Positions 1-8,294 of a DNA stretch of 43,605 nucleotides are shown one piece after another. The notes under the pieces are model-generated. The model ran no database searches and was not told the origin of the DNA. It saw only the letters and a list, made by a program, of their open reading frames with translations. Origin of the DNA: Actinomycetota bacterium (GTDB lineage: Bacteria > Actinomycetota > Acidimicrobiia > Acidimicrobiales > Ilumatobacteraceae); NCBI GenBank assembly GCA_005805045.1, contig SYNW01000032.1, forward strand, positions 1 to 43,605, in the 5' to 3' direction. Both the position numbers and the translations under genes were made by a program. The first letter of the stretch is position 1; the number at the start of each line of letters is the position of its first letter.

Positions 1-603
1 ATTCCAGCCGAATTCTGCCCAACTTCCGACGGCGACACTTGTCGGCAGAATATCTCTGGTTTTGCCAAGTGCCTGCTGACCATTTAGATCAAGAAACACA
101 ACCAGATTCGTAAGCTTTAACTGACCAGCAAGCGCCGCTGACTCCCAAGTCGACCCTTCATTCAACTCAGAATCGCTCAATACGACAAAAGATCTTCGCT
201 GATCTTTGGCGAGACGACCTGCGAGTGCAGCGCCAACCCCATAACCAATACCTTGACCGAGCGACCCAGTCATAAAGTCGACTCCATCCAATTGTGGATC
301 GGGATGCGTTCCCAAAAGTGAACCATCGCACATATAGGTATTCAAAGTCTCCAATGTAATCACACCAATTTGCTCCAGGCCTGAGTACCAAGCGAGAGCG
401 GCATGACCTTTTGAAAGCACCACGCGATCTCTCGCTATTTCTTTCGTCCCCAAGCCCCTCGCGTTGGCTGCGACTACCGCAACTATCTCACATATCGATA
501 ACGCGCTACCAATATGACCTTTGTGCGCCTTATGTGATGTTTCAATAACCCTCGCACGAATTCTCTGCGCAAAAGCCTGCAAATTCGAGTCGCAAAGTCT
601 CAT
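1..603 (-). CDS. Transketolase, N-terminal (thiamine-diphosphate-binding) part; 3' end outside window
   Basis: The first 201 residues are visible. They match the N-terminal half of transketolases: GHIGS at 29-33, SKGHAAL at 64-70 and GSLGQG at 113-118. The usual GDGE diphosphate-binding motif reads SDSELNEG at 143-150, followed by the Asn of DLNG at 172-175. Enzymes of this type move two-carbon units between sugar phosphates. The short N-terminus resembles split transketolases (separate N- and C-terminal subunits), some of which sit in sugar-nucleotide or polysaccharide clusters, but the cut end prevents telling split from full length. ATG at 603 is chosen; an in-frame GTG at 609 is possible and neither has a clear Shine-Dalgarno. 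It lies 58 nt downstream of nuoN on the same strand and may be co-transcribed. The two glycines of GDG replaced by serine are unusual. Confidence 0.85.
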   Translation of the reverse strand, partial: MRLCDSNLQAFAQRIRARVIETSHKAHKGHIGSALSICEIVAVVAANARGLGTKEIARDRVVLSKGHAALAWYSGLEQIGVITLETLNTYMCDGSLLGTHPDPQLDGVDFMTGSLGQGIGYGVGAALAGRLAKDQRRSFVVLSDSELNEGSTWESAALAGQLKLTNLVVFLDLNGQQALGKTRDILPTSVAVGSWAEFGWN

Positions 604-661
604 TGGCACGCCAAAATAGTAGTTCAGATTTCAAGTCCCTATTAAAGCTCTATTGGTAGAA

Positions 662-2173
662 CTATTTGGTGGCGAGTTGCGTGAGGTTCGAGGTGATGTC
701 GAGAATCAAACTTGGCAAGAGGCCGATTACCAGGGTTATCGCCAAAGCGACACCGATTGCCATTCGCGAAAGTGCCGGCACTACAACTTTTTCAGGCGAA
801 GGACTATCCGCAAGCCACATACTGACCATGATCCGCAAATAAACGAACGCCGCAATCACCGCACAAACCATCGCGATCACCGCAAGTTGATAACTGCCGA
901 CCGCGACAGCCGATTGAATCACGGCAAACTTCGCCACGAAACCGCTTGTCAAAGGCATGCCAGCTTGCGCCAACAAAAACACCGTCATCACAAGACCAAG
1001 CAACGGTTGATTTTTGGCGAGACCCTTGAAAGAGTCCAGCGAAGTTGCGTCCGCACTTGAGTCGCGAGCGACAACAGTTACGACACCGAATGTGCCGACA
1101 ACAAGTGCGGCATACAACACGACATAAACGACGACGGCGATGAGCCCATCGCCCACATTTACGGAATCACGATGCGATGCGGCTTCGAGACCGACCAAAA
1201 TAAAACCTGCGTGGCTGATCGACGAATAGGCCAGCATCCGTTTGATGTTCGTCTGCACGATGGCAACCACCGAACCAACAACGAGAGTGAGTGCCGAGAG
1301 TACGAGCACAACGGTGCCCCAATCATCACTACGTGACGGAAACGCAACGACAAAAACCCGCACGAGCGCAACGATTGCTGCGATCTTGCCGACCGATGCC
1401 ATGAATCCCGTGGTCGGAGTGGGTGCACCTTGATAAACATCCGGCGTCCACATTTGAAATGGCACCAGCGAAACTTTGAATGCGAAGCCGACCAAAATCA
1501 TGCCGATACCGATGAGCAAAATTGCGTCATTGCGAGGCACGGCGATGTAAGCGTTGAGTGCCAGGTCCAAGCTGATCAATCGTGTTGTGCCGGTGACACC
1601 GTAGGTCAGTGCGACTCCGTACAAGAAAAATGCCGACGAGAAACCACCGAGAATGAAGTACTTCAATCCTGCTTCCTGACTCGAAGTTTGTTTGCGGTTG
1701 CTGGCGGCAAGCAAATAAAGGGAGAGGCTCAAAGTTTCAAGACCCAAAAACAGCACGATCAAATCATTGGCTGCGATCATCACGAGAGCGCCGATTGCTG
1801 AGGTCAAATAAAGTGCATAGATTTCTGGCAAATCAGAACCTTCGCGCGATAGATAGTCACTCGTTATAAAACTGACCAACAAAACGGCAACGATCACGGC
1901 GATTGAACTGAGCAAAGCAAATTGATCCAACGCCAATGCTCCGTCAATAAGCAATCTCGGGCCATTCGTCGTCACATCGCGCCACAAATAAATTGAAAAA
2001 CCAATCGCCACTGCCGAAGTCATGCCGGCCGTAATCGCATAAAGCCGATACGGCCAATGACTCGTCAGCGAGCCGACCAAAAGCAAAACCAACGCCCCTG
2101 CCAAAAGTGTCAACAGCGGCGAGATCGCTAACCATTCAATCTTTGGTCCGACAAATGTCGACAGGTCGTTCAC
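662..2173 (-). CDS. nuoN: NADH-quinone oxidoreductase subunit N
   Basis: This 503-aa polytopic membrane protein is one of the three antiporter-like proton-pumping subunits of complex I. Hydrophobic segments run through almost the whole length. The conserved transmembrane glutamate is visible as E146 in LFLGLETLSLSLYLLAA, equivalent to the essential Glu of E. coli NuoN. Length is normal for the family. Its ATG overlaps the nuoM stop by four bases (ATGA), so translation is probably coupled. It is the last nuo gene of the operon and is followed by the partial transketolase. Confidence 0.97.
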   Translation of the reverse strand: MNDLSTFVGPKIEWLAISPLLTLLAGALVLLLVGSLTSHWPYRLYAITAGMTSAVAIGFSIYLWRDVTTNGPRLLIDGALALDQFALLSSIAVIVAVLLVSFITSDYLSREGSDLPEIYALYLTSAIGALVMIAANDLIVLFLGLETLSLSLYLLAASNRKQTSSQEAGLKYFILGGFSSAFFLYGVALTYGVTGTTRLISLDLALNAYIAVPRNDAILLIGIGMILVGFAFKVSLVPFQMWTPDVYQGAPTPTTGFMASVGKIAAIVALVRVFVVAFPSRSDDWGTVVLVLSALTLVVGSVVAIVQTNIKRMLAYSSISHAGFILVGLEAASHRDSVNVGDGLIAVVVYVVLYAALVVGTFGVVTVVARDSSADATSLDSFKGLAKNQPLLGLVMTVFLLAQAGMPLTSGFVAKFAVIQSAVAVGSYQLAVIAMVCAVIAAFVYLRIMVSMWLADSPSPEKVVVPALSRMAIGVALAITLVIGLLPSLILDITSNLTQLATK

Positions 2174-3678
2174 TTTGTCTTGCTTTCAACATGTTCAATG
2201 AAAGAATTGACGCTTGGTTCAATGCGCTCGAGCATCGGTTTGGGATAAACACCCGTGAACACGATGATCGCCACGAACACGGCCATCAGCATTCCTTCTT
2301 TGGCGGAGATTTCTTTGAAAGATGCATTTGCTTCGTCCGGCTCTCCGTGAAACACTCGCTGATAGGCCCACAACAAATACAACGCGGCCAAAACAACACC
2401 GACCGTAGCCACGACCGTCCACCATCTTGCAGCCTCAAACGAACCGATCAAAATCAAGAATTCACCGACGAAACCATTCAAGCCCGGCAGGCCAATCGAA
2501 GACAGCATGACAACCGTGAATACGCCAGCAAAAATCGGGGCAACATGTTGAATGCCCCGTAGTTCGGCGATCTCTCGGGTGTGACGCCGCTCGTAGATCA
2601 TTCCGACCAACAAGAACAATGCTCCGGTTGAAACACCATGATTGACCATTTGCATTACCGCGCCGGTTACTGCTTGCGAACTAAGTGCAAAGGCGCCGAG
2701 CACGATGAATCCAAGGTGAGCCACCGAAGAGTAAGCGACCAAACGCTTCAGATCGCGCTGCATAGTCGCGGCAATTGCCCCATAAATAATTCCGATCACC
2801 GCAAGGGTGAACAGCGCGGGTTGCGCCCACATCGCCGCCTCGGGAAACAGATAAATGCCAAAGCGCAAGAAACCATATGTGCCCATCTTGAGAAGCACGC
2901 CCGCCAAAATTACTGAGCCGCCCGTTGGCGCTTGCGTGTGAGCATCCGGCAGCCAAGTGTGGAATGGAAAAAGTGGAACTTTCACGGCAAAAGCAATCGC
3001 AAACGAGACGAATAACCATCGTGCGGCGTTGGTCGAAAAATTTGCACCCTCGGCGATCTTGATTAGATCGAAAGTCACGATACCGAGATCGCGTCGAGCA
3101 AGTGAAACCGTAGCGATAATTCCGACGAGCATAAATGCAGAGCCGGTCATTGTGTACAAGAAGAACTTCGTCGCCGCATAAACGCGTTGGTCATAACCCC
3201 AACCACCGATCAAGAAATACATCGGCACCAAGACAATTTCAAACATCACGAAGAACAAGAACAGGTCGAGTGCCAAGAACGAGCCCATGACGCCGGCTTG
3301 CAACAACAACATCCAGGCAAAGTACGAAGTTTCGTTGTGATGCGGGTCGATGCCAACGATTACCAAGGGAAATAAAATTCCGGTTAGCACGACCAAGAAC
3401 AAAGAAATTCCGTCGACTCCGAGGTGCCACGAGATGCCCCACTGTGAGATCCATAGGTGTTGCGAAACAAACTGAAATCCGGCCTCACCTGATTTGAACT
3501 CCGCCAACAACCACAACGAAAACGCGGCTGTAGTCACGCTCGATGTCATCGCGGCGAGTTTCATCCATTCAGCACGCGATTTACCCAACAGCGAAACAAC
3601 TATCGCACCAACTAGCGGCAAGACAACCAGCGCCGACAAAATTGGAAAACTTAAACTTTCGGTTGATGCGGCAATCAC
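2170..3678 (-). CDS. nuoM: NADH-quinone oxidoreductase subunit M
   Basis: This is the second antiporter-like membrane subunit of complex I, 502 aa from the chosen start. The conserved Glu is E147 within MFEIVLVPMYF, and the quinone/antiporter family signature continues through the middle of the protein. I chose GTG at 3678 because it forms a GTGA overlap with the nuoL stop and has GGAG seven bases upstream. An in-frame ATG at 3705 would add nine residues but has no Shine-Dalgarno and would overlap nuoL by 31 nt. The stop overlaps the nuoN start. Confidence 0.96.
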   Translation of the reverse strand: MIAASTESLSFPILSALVVLPLVGAIVVSLLGKSRAEWMKLAAMTSSVTTAAFSLWLLAEFKSGEAGFQFVSQHLWISQWGISWHLGVDGISLFLVVLTGILFPLVIVGIDPHHNETSYFAWMLLLQAGVMGSFLALDLFLFFVMFEIVLVPMYFLIGGWGYDQRVYAATKFFLYTMTGSAFMLVGIIATVSLARRDLGIVTFDLIKIAEGANFSTNAARWLFVSFAIAFAVKVPLFPFHTWLPDAHTQAPTGGSVILAGVLLKMGTYGFLRFGIYLFPEAAMWAQPALFTLAVIGIIYGAIAATMQRDLKRLVAYSSVAHLGFIVLGAFALSSQAVTGAVMQMVNHGVSTGALFLLVGMIYERRHTREIAELRGIQHVAPIFAGVFTVVMLSSIGLPGLNGFVGEFLILIGSFEAARWWTVVATVGVVLAALYLLWAYQRVFHGEPDEANASFKEISAKEGMLMAVFVAIIVFTGVYPKPMLERIEPSVNSFIEHVESKTK

Positions 3679-5588
3679 AGCAGAACTCCACGCAATAAAA
3701 ACCATGCCAAGACCAAAACTGCGCCGAGGCTAATCAAGAGCGCATAGGTGCGAACAAAACCGCTTTGCGCTCGACGCACGGAGCCGGCGATGCCGCTTAT
3801 TGATTCACCAACTCCGTTGACGATGCCGTCCACGATATTGTCGTCGATCCACGTAACGAAATTGAACGTCGTCGCTCCCGGGCCGGCAATGGCGCGACTC
3901 ACTGTCGCGTCATACTTCCAGGCTTGTTCAAGAATTTTTGGTTCAACAACTTTGAACTTGGCCTTGCCATAGCCGGCTATCGCAATCAATATGCCGGTCA
4001 CCGCGACAACGACGGCAAGCAGTAGCAATAAATACTTGTTCTGATAAGCCCAAGTTTTGCCAATATAAGCCTCTGATTCTTCGACCACTGGCGCCAGCCA
4101 ATGTTCTAAAAAATGCAGTTTCTTGCTGAACGGCAGCTGCATTGCGCCGCCGAATATCGAGAGCACCGACAAAACAAGCAGCGGAATCAACATCACTCGT
4201 GGGCTCTCATGCGGGGTGATATCGCCGTGCGCACCGTGCTCTTCACTGTGATCATTCCATCTCGCCTCACCGTAGAACACCATGATCACTTGACGCGTCA
4301 TGTAATAAGCGGTCAGCAGCGCGGTGACAATGCCGACAATGTATAGCGCCGGGCTTTTCGCAAAAACATAAAGCAAAATCTCGTCTTTTGACCAAAAGCC
4401 GGCAAATGGCGGCACGCCCGCAATCGCCAACCAGCCGATGATGAAAGTGAAACCAGTTATCGGCATGACCTTGCGCAATGCACCCATGCGTCGCATGTCT
4501 TGTTGATGATGCATGCCGTGAATCACCGAACCAGAACCCAAGAACAACAAAGCCTTAAAAAATGCGTGGGTCACCATGTGAAAAATTGCCGCGACATATG
4601 CGCCAGAGCCGATTGCTAAAAACATGAAACCGAGTTGCGAGACCGTGCTGTATGCCAAAACTTTTTTGATGTCGTTTTGGGCTACTGCGATAGTGGCCGC
4701 ATAAAGCGCCGTTGCAGCACCGACCACCGCGATAACGGTTGACGCCCAGTCGTAAGAAACATGCAGCACTGGATTCATTCGCGTCATCAAAAACACGCCA
4801 GAGGTAACCATCGTCGCCGCATGAATCAACGCGGATACTGGTGTTGGGCCTTCCATCGCATCGGGCAACCACAAATAGAGCGGCAACTGCGCGCTCTTGC
4901 CACAAGCACCCACGAACAACAACATCGCAATTGCTGTTGCCGTGACCGATGCCAGTTCGCCTCCGTGGGCAGCCTCGTTGATCGCCCCATAAGACAAGGA
5001 ACCGGCTGATGAAAATGCCAAGAACATTGCGGTCATCACACCGAAGTCGCCGATACGGTTGGTCACGAAAGCTTTTTTGCCGGCAACTGCCGCGCTGTCT
5101 CGAGTATGCCAGAACGAGATCAAGAAATAACTGCAGGCACCGACGCCCTCCCACCCCAAGAAAGTTACGAGCAAGTTTTCACCAAGCACAAGCATCAGCA
5201 TGCTGAATACAAATAAATTCAAGTAAAGAAAAAACTTCGAGAACTTTGCGTCGCCGTGCATGTATCCGATTGCATAAAGATGAATCAACGTAGAAATACC
5301 CGTAACAAAAAGCGCCATGACGATACTCAGGGGGTCGGCGAGTAACGCAAAGTCGACTTGCAAAGAGCCCACTGGCAACCACGAGAACAACACCTCGACA
5401 TGGGTGCGTTCTTCGGCTTCGAGACCGAGCATCTCGAAATAAACCATAACGGTAAGCAAAAATGCACCACCGGTGGCGAGCGTTGCCACCCAACCAGAGC
5501 GTGGGTCGCCAAACTTGCGACCTAGAACCAAGTTCAACATTGCCCCCGCGAGTGGCAACAACGGGATCAACCAGATCAGGTTCAACAT
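3675..5588 (-). CDS. nuoL: NADH-quinone oxidoreductase subunit L
   Basis: This is the distal antiporter-like proton-pumping subunit of complex I, 637 aa. Its N-terminal half shows WEGVGACSYFLISFW at 146-160, including the conserved Glu147, followed by KAFVTNRIGD at 172-181, both diagnostic for NuoL. The C-terminal extension is expected to form the long lateral helix that runs along NuoM and NuoN. The gene starts two bases after the nuoK stop and ends overlapping the nuoM GTG. Confidence 0.97.
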   Translation of the reverse strand: MLNLIWLIPLLPLAGAMLNLVLGRKFGDPRSGWVATLATGGAFLLTVMVYFEMLGLEAEERTHVEVLFSWLPVGSLQVDFALLADPLSIVMALFVTGISTLIHLYAIGYMHGDAKFSKFFLYLNLFVFSMLMLVLGENLLVTFLGWEGVGACSYFLISFWHTRDSAAVAGKKAFVTNRIGDFGVMTAMFLAFSSAGSLSYGAINEAAHGGELASVTATAIAMLLFVGACGKSAQLPLYLWLPDAMEGPTPVSALIHAATMVTSGVFLMTRMNPVLHVSYDWASTVIAVVGAATALYAATIAVAQNDIKKVLAYSTVSQLGFMFLAIGSGAYVAAIFHMVTHAFFKALLFLGSGSVIHGMHHQQDMRRMGALRKVMPITGFTFIIGWLAIAGVPPFAGFWSKDEILLYVFAKSPALYIVGIVTALLTAYYMTRQVIMVFYGEARWNDHSEEHGAHGDITPHESPRVMLIPLLVLSVLSIFGGAMQLPFSKKLHFLEHWLAPVVEESEAYIGKTWAYQNKYLLLLLAVVVAVTGILIAIAGYGKAKFKVVEPKILEQAWKYDATVSRAIAGPGATTFNFVTWIDDNIVDGIVNGVGESISGIAGSVRRAQSGFVRTYALLISLGAVLVLAWFLLRGVLL

Positions 5589-5590
5589 GA

Positions 5591-5911
5591 TCAGCCTTTT
5601 AGTTCTGCCAAATCATCGGTGGTAAGAGCCGCGCGATTGCGCATAATCGAAACGATGATCCCGAGACCAACCACGACTTCGGCAGCAGCCACCACCATCA
5701 CGAAGAGAACGACCGTTTGACCGTTGATGTCGTTTAGTTCACGTGCCAGAGTGACGAAACTCAAGTTCACCGCATTGAGCATTAGTTCGATGCACATGAA
5801 CATCACCAGGGGGTTCCTGCGCACGAGCACGCCCAAGGTGCCAATGGCAAACAAAACGGCGGCCAAAATCAAATACCAAGTTGCAGTTGGGGCCAAACTT
5901 AGCGAGATCAC
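5591..5911 (-). CDS. nuoK: NADH-quinone oxidoreductase subunit K
   Basis: This small complex I membrane subunit (106 aa, three transmembrane helices) contributes to the proton path next to NuoJ. The two conserved buried glutamates are present as E42 in the CIELMLNAVNL segment and E78 in VVAAAEVVVGL, matching Glu36 and Glu72 of E. coli NuoK. Length is typical. The start overlaps the nuoJ stop by four bases. Confidence 0.97.
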   Translation of the reverse strand: MISLSLAPTATWYLILAAVLFAIGTLGVLVRRNPLVMFMCIELMLNAVNLSFVTLARELNDINGQTVVLFVMVVAAAEVVVGLGIIVSIMRNRAALTTDDLAELKG

Positions 5912-6444
5912 TTTGCACCCAACTTTGCTTTGCGTGTCAACAACACGGTGCCGACCACAGCGATGACCAACAACACTGAAGTTACCTCGAACGCAACGAC
6001 GTATCGCGAAAAAATTGACTCGGCGAGTTGCACGGTGTTGGCATCAGAACCATTTTGCAAATCTGGCACATTGATGCCCGATCCCCGCTCGTTTATCTTC
6101 CCATTGCCGTCGACGATCGCCGCTACGAGAACGCCCAATAGTCCGAGGCTTGCAATGATCGCCAGTGGTCGTTGTGCCGTCAAAGGTTCGGTTCGCAGAT
6201 TCTCAACTCTGTCGACACCCAGCAACATAATCACGAACAAAAACAGAACCACGATCGCACCCGCATAGACGATGACTTGCACGGCTGCCAAAAAGTGGGC
6301 TTCTTGGGCGATAAATAAAACGGCGACACCAAACAGCGTCAAAACAAGACTCAATGCTGCGTGCACGGGATGCTTGCGCACGATGACACCCACGGCGCCC
6401 AACAAAATCATCAGCGCTGCACAAACGAAGACGAAAAACTCCAC
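5908..6444 (-). CDS. nuoJ: NADH-quinone oxidoreductase subunit J
   Basis: This 178-aa membrane subunit of complex I has five predicted helices. The first part carries the family signature GAVGVIVRKHPVHAALSLV and a conserved VQVIVYAGAIVVLFLFVIML segment that includes the pi-bulge helix taking part in coupling. A soluble loop rich in Asn and Asp separates the last two helices. The start codon directly abuts the nuoI stop and the stop overlaps nuoK. Confidence 0.96.
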   Translation of the reverse strand: MEFFVFVCAALMILLGAVGVIVRKHPVHAALSLVLTLFGVAVLFIAQEAHFLAAVQVIVYAGAIVVLFLFVIMLLGVDRVENLRTEPLTAQRPLAIIASLGLLGVLVAAIVDGNGKINERGSGINVPDLQNGSDANTVQLAESIFSRYVVAFEVTSVLLVIAVVGTVLLTRKAKLGAK

Positions 6445-7077
6445 TTATTCGCTCTTTTGTTCCGCGGGTCTCACACCATGACCCAGTTCGCCACTCCATG
6501 CGACGACTCCCGTGAAACTGGCGTCGCCCGACGCGGCAGTTGCGCGCATCCAACCAGAAGTGTTTTTGTCTTCGCCTTCGCGCCAGTCTTCCCATTCAAG
6601 TTGTTGTGGATTGCCGGTGAGATCAACCAGCAGTTCGTTCTTCGTGTAAATCGCATCTTGACGATTGGTGAAAGAAAACTCGAACAGTTTTGTTTCGGTG
6701 ATTGCCTCAGTCGGACAAGCCTCAACACAAAGGTCGCAGTGAATGCAGCGAAGATAATTAATCTCATAGATCCAACCAAAACGCTCACCGGGTGATGTCG
6801 GCGATTCTGGGTTGTTGTCAGCGCCGCGAACATGAATGCACTTGGCAGGACACACCGCTGAGCAAAGTTCGCAACCGATGCACTTCTCCATGCCGTCTTC
6901 ATAGCGATTGAGCACGTGACGACCATGCAATCGCTCGGGCTTGTCAATCTTCGCATCCATCTTCTCGGCGTTGCGCTTTTTGCGGCGAAACATGCGGCCG
7001 CCCGAATACTGAGTAGTCACCCGATTCTTTTTGCCGTGCTGGCGAAAAGTAACTGCGAATCCCCCGAGGTAACCCAT
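6445..7077 (-). CDS. nuoI: NADH-quinone oxidoreductase subunit I, 2x[4Fe-4S]
   Basis: This 210-aa peripheral-arm subunit carries clusters N6a and N6b. The two motifs are C66-C69-C72-C76 and C111-C114-C117-C121, each CxxCxxCxxxCP. It passes electrons from NuoG towards NuoB. The C-terminal tail beyond about residue 130 is longer than in E. coli and rich in Glu and Trp, which is common in actinobacterial NuoI. Start and nuoH stop share one base (TAATG). Confidence 0.96.
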   Translation of the reverse strand: MGYLGGFAVTFRQHGKKNRVTTQYSGGRMFRRKKRNAEKMDAKIDKPERLHGRHVLNRYEDGMEKCIGCELCSAVCPAKCIHVRGADNNPESPTSPGERFGWIYEINYLRCIHCDLCVEACPTEAITETKLFEFSFTNRQDAIYTKNELLVDLTGNPQQLEWEDWREGEDKNTSGWMRATAASGDASFTGVVAWSGELGHGVRPAEQKSE

Positions 7078-8294
7078 TAGAACATTGTCCCCTGTGTCTC
7101 ACGCTCGCGGGTGCTTCTTGCGAATGCCGCCTGCATCAACAGATAGCAAATCAAAAGCACGGCGATTGATGCGCCTGTCACAACGAAGATATTCCAATTA
7201 TTTTGTCGAGCAAGTCGCTGTGCAGCAAGCAGCATGAACCACCCGAGTGACGCGGGGATCAACAACTTCCAACCCAAATCCATCAGTTGGTCGTAGCGCA
7301 AGCGCGGCAACGTCGCTCTGAACCAGATGTATATGTATAGGAATACCAGGATCTTTGCGAGCAACCACACCGTGCCCTCGAGGGCGTTAGGCAGAAGTGG
7401 AATATCCAGCACAAAGTTGCCGACTGCGATTGGCTGTGGACCGCCAAAGAACAACGTCACGATCAACGCTGACATCGTCACGGTATTCATAAATTCGGCA
7501 AGATAAAACAGAGCGAAGCGGATGGATGAATACTCGGTGTTGAAACCTCCAACAAGTTCTTGTTCGGCTTCGACCAAGTCGAAGGGTGGCCGATTGAGTT
7601 CGGCCGTGGCGGCGATCATGAAGATAAAAAATGGCACGATGCCCGTCGAGATGATGTGCCAGTCGACAATTGTCGTCTGGGCCGAAACGATTCCGCTTGT
7701 CGACAATGTGCCCGAAAGCAACAACACACAAGCCAAAGACAAACCAAGTGCGGCTTCATAACTGACCATTTGCGCGGTCGCACGCACCGAACCCAGCAAC
7801 GGATATTTCGAACCGCTTGACCAGCCGGCGAGCATGATCCCATAAACGGCAATCGATGAAATCGCCAAGGCAAACAACACGCCAATTGGCGGATCAGCAA
7901 GTTGAATTCGCGTCACCTGTCCAAACAGGGTTACTTCACCCGAGGATCCGTTGCGAAAATCACCACCGAGCGGAATAATTGCGAACGCCAAAAACGCCGG
8001 CACGAACGACAAAAACGGGGCAAGAGCAAAAACAAAACGATCGGCTCGACTCGGAAATAAGTCTTCTTTGAAAAATAACTTGATGCCATCGGCGAGCGTC
8101 TGCAAGATACCGAACGGACCAGCTTTGTTCGGACCGATGCGATTCTGCATTCCGGCGATCGCTTTGCGCTCGAACCAAACCATCAACATTGTGGCGAGCA
8201 ACCCGACAACAAAGACCACCAAAACTTTAAGTAGCACGATCAATAGCGGCGCCCACAACAGATCATCTTGCAAAAGCGGGTCGAGGGCGATCAT
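7077..8294 (-). CDS. nuoH: NADH-quinone oxidoreductase subunit H
   Basis: This 405-aa membrane subunit forms much of the quinone chamber and links the hydrophilic arm to the proton-pumping arm. The diagnostic segment NRIGPNKAGPFGILQTLADG lies at 51-70, and the Glu-rich matrix-side loop appears around RPPFDLVEAEQELVGGF. About eight hydrophobic segments are visible, with a C-terminal extra helix. The start overlaps the nuoG stop by four bases. Confidence 0.97.
   Translation of the reverse strand: MIALDPLLQDDLLWAPLLIVLLKVLVVFVVGLLATMLMVWFERKAIAGMQNRIGPNKAGPFGILQTLADGIKLFFKEDLFPSRADRFVFALAPFLSFVPAFLAFAIIPLGGDFRNGSSGEVTLFGQVTRIQLADPPIGVLFALAISSIAVYGIMLAGWSSGSKYPLLGSVRATAQMVSYEAALGLSLACVLLLSGTLSTSGIVSAQTTIVDWHIISTGIVPFFIFMIAATAELNRPPFDLVEAEQELVGGFNTEYSSIRFALFYLAEFMNTVTMSALIVTLFFGGPQPIAVGNFVLDIPLLPNALEGTVWLLAKILVFLYIYIWFRATLPRLRYDQLMDLGWKLLIPASLGWFMLLAAQRLARQNNWNIFVVTGASIAVLLICYLLMQAAFARSTRERETQGTMF

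Noticed and set aside
4555..5154. 199-aa frame on the minus strand inside nuoL
   Set aside because: It is a frame-shifted shadow of nuoL with Arg/Cys-rich, low-complexity composition.
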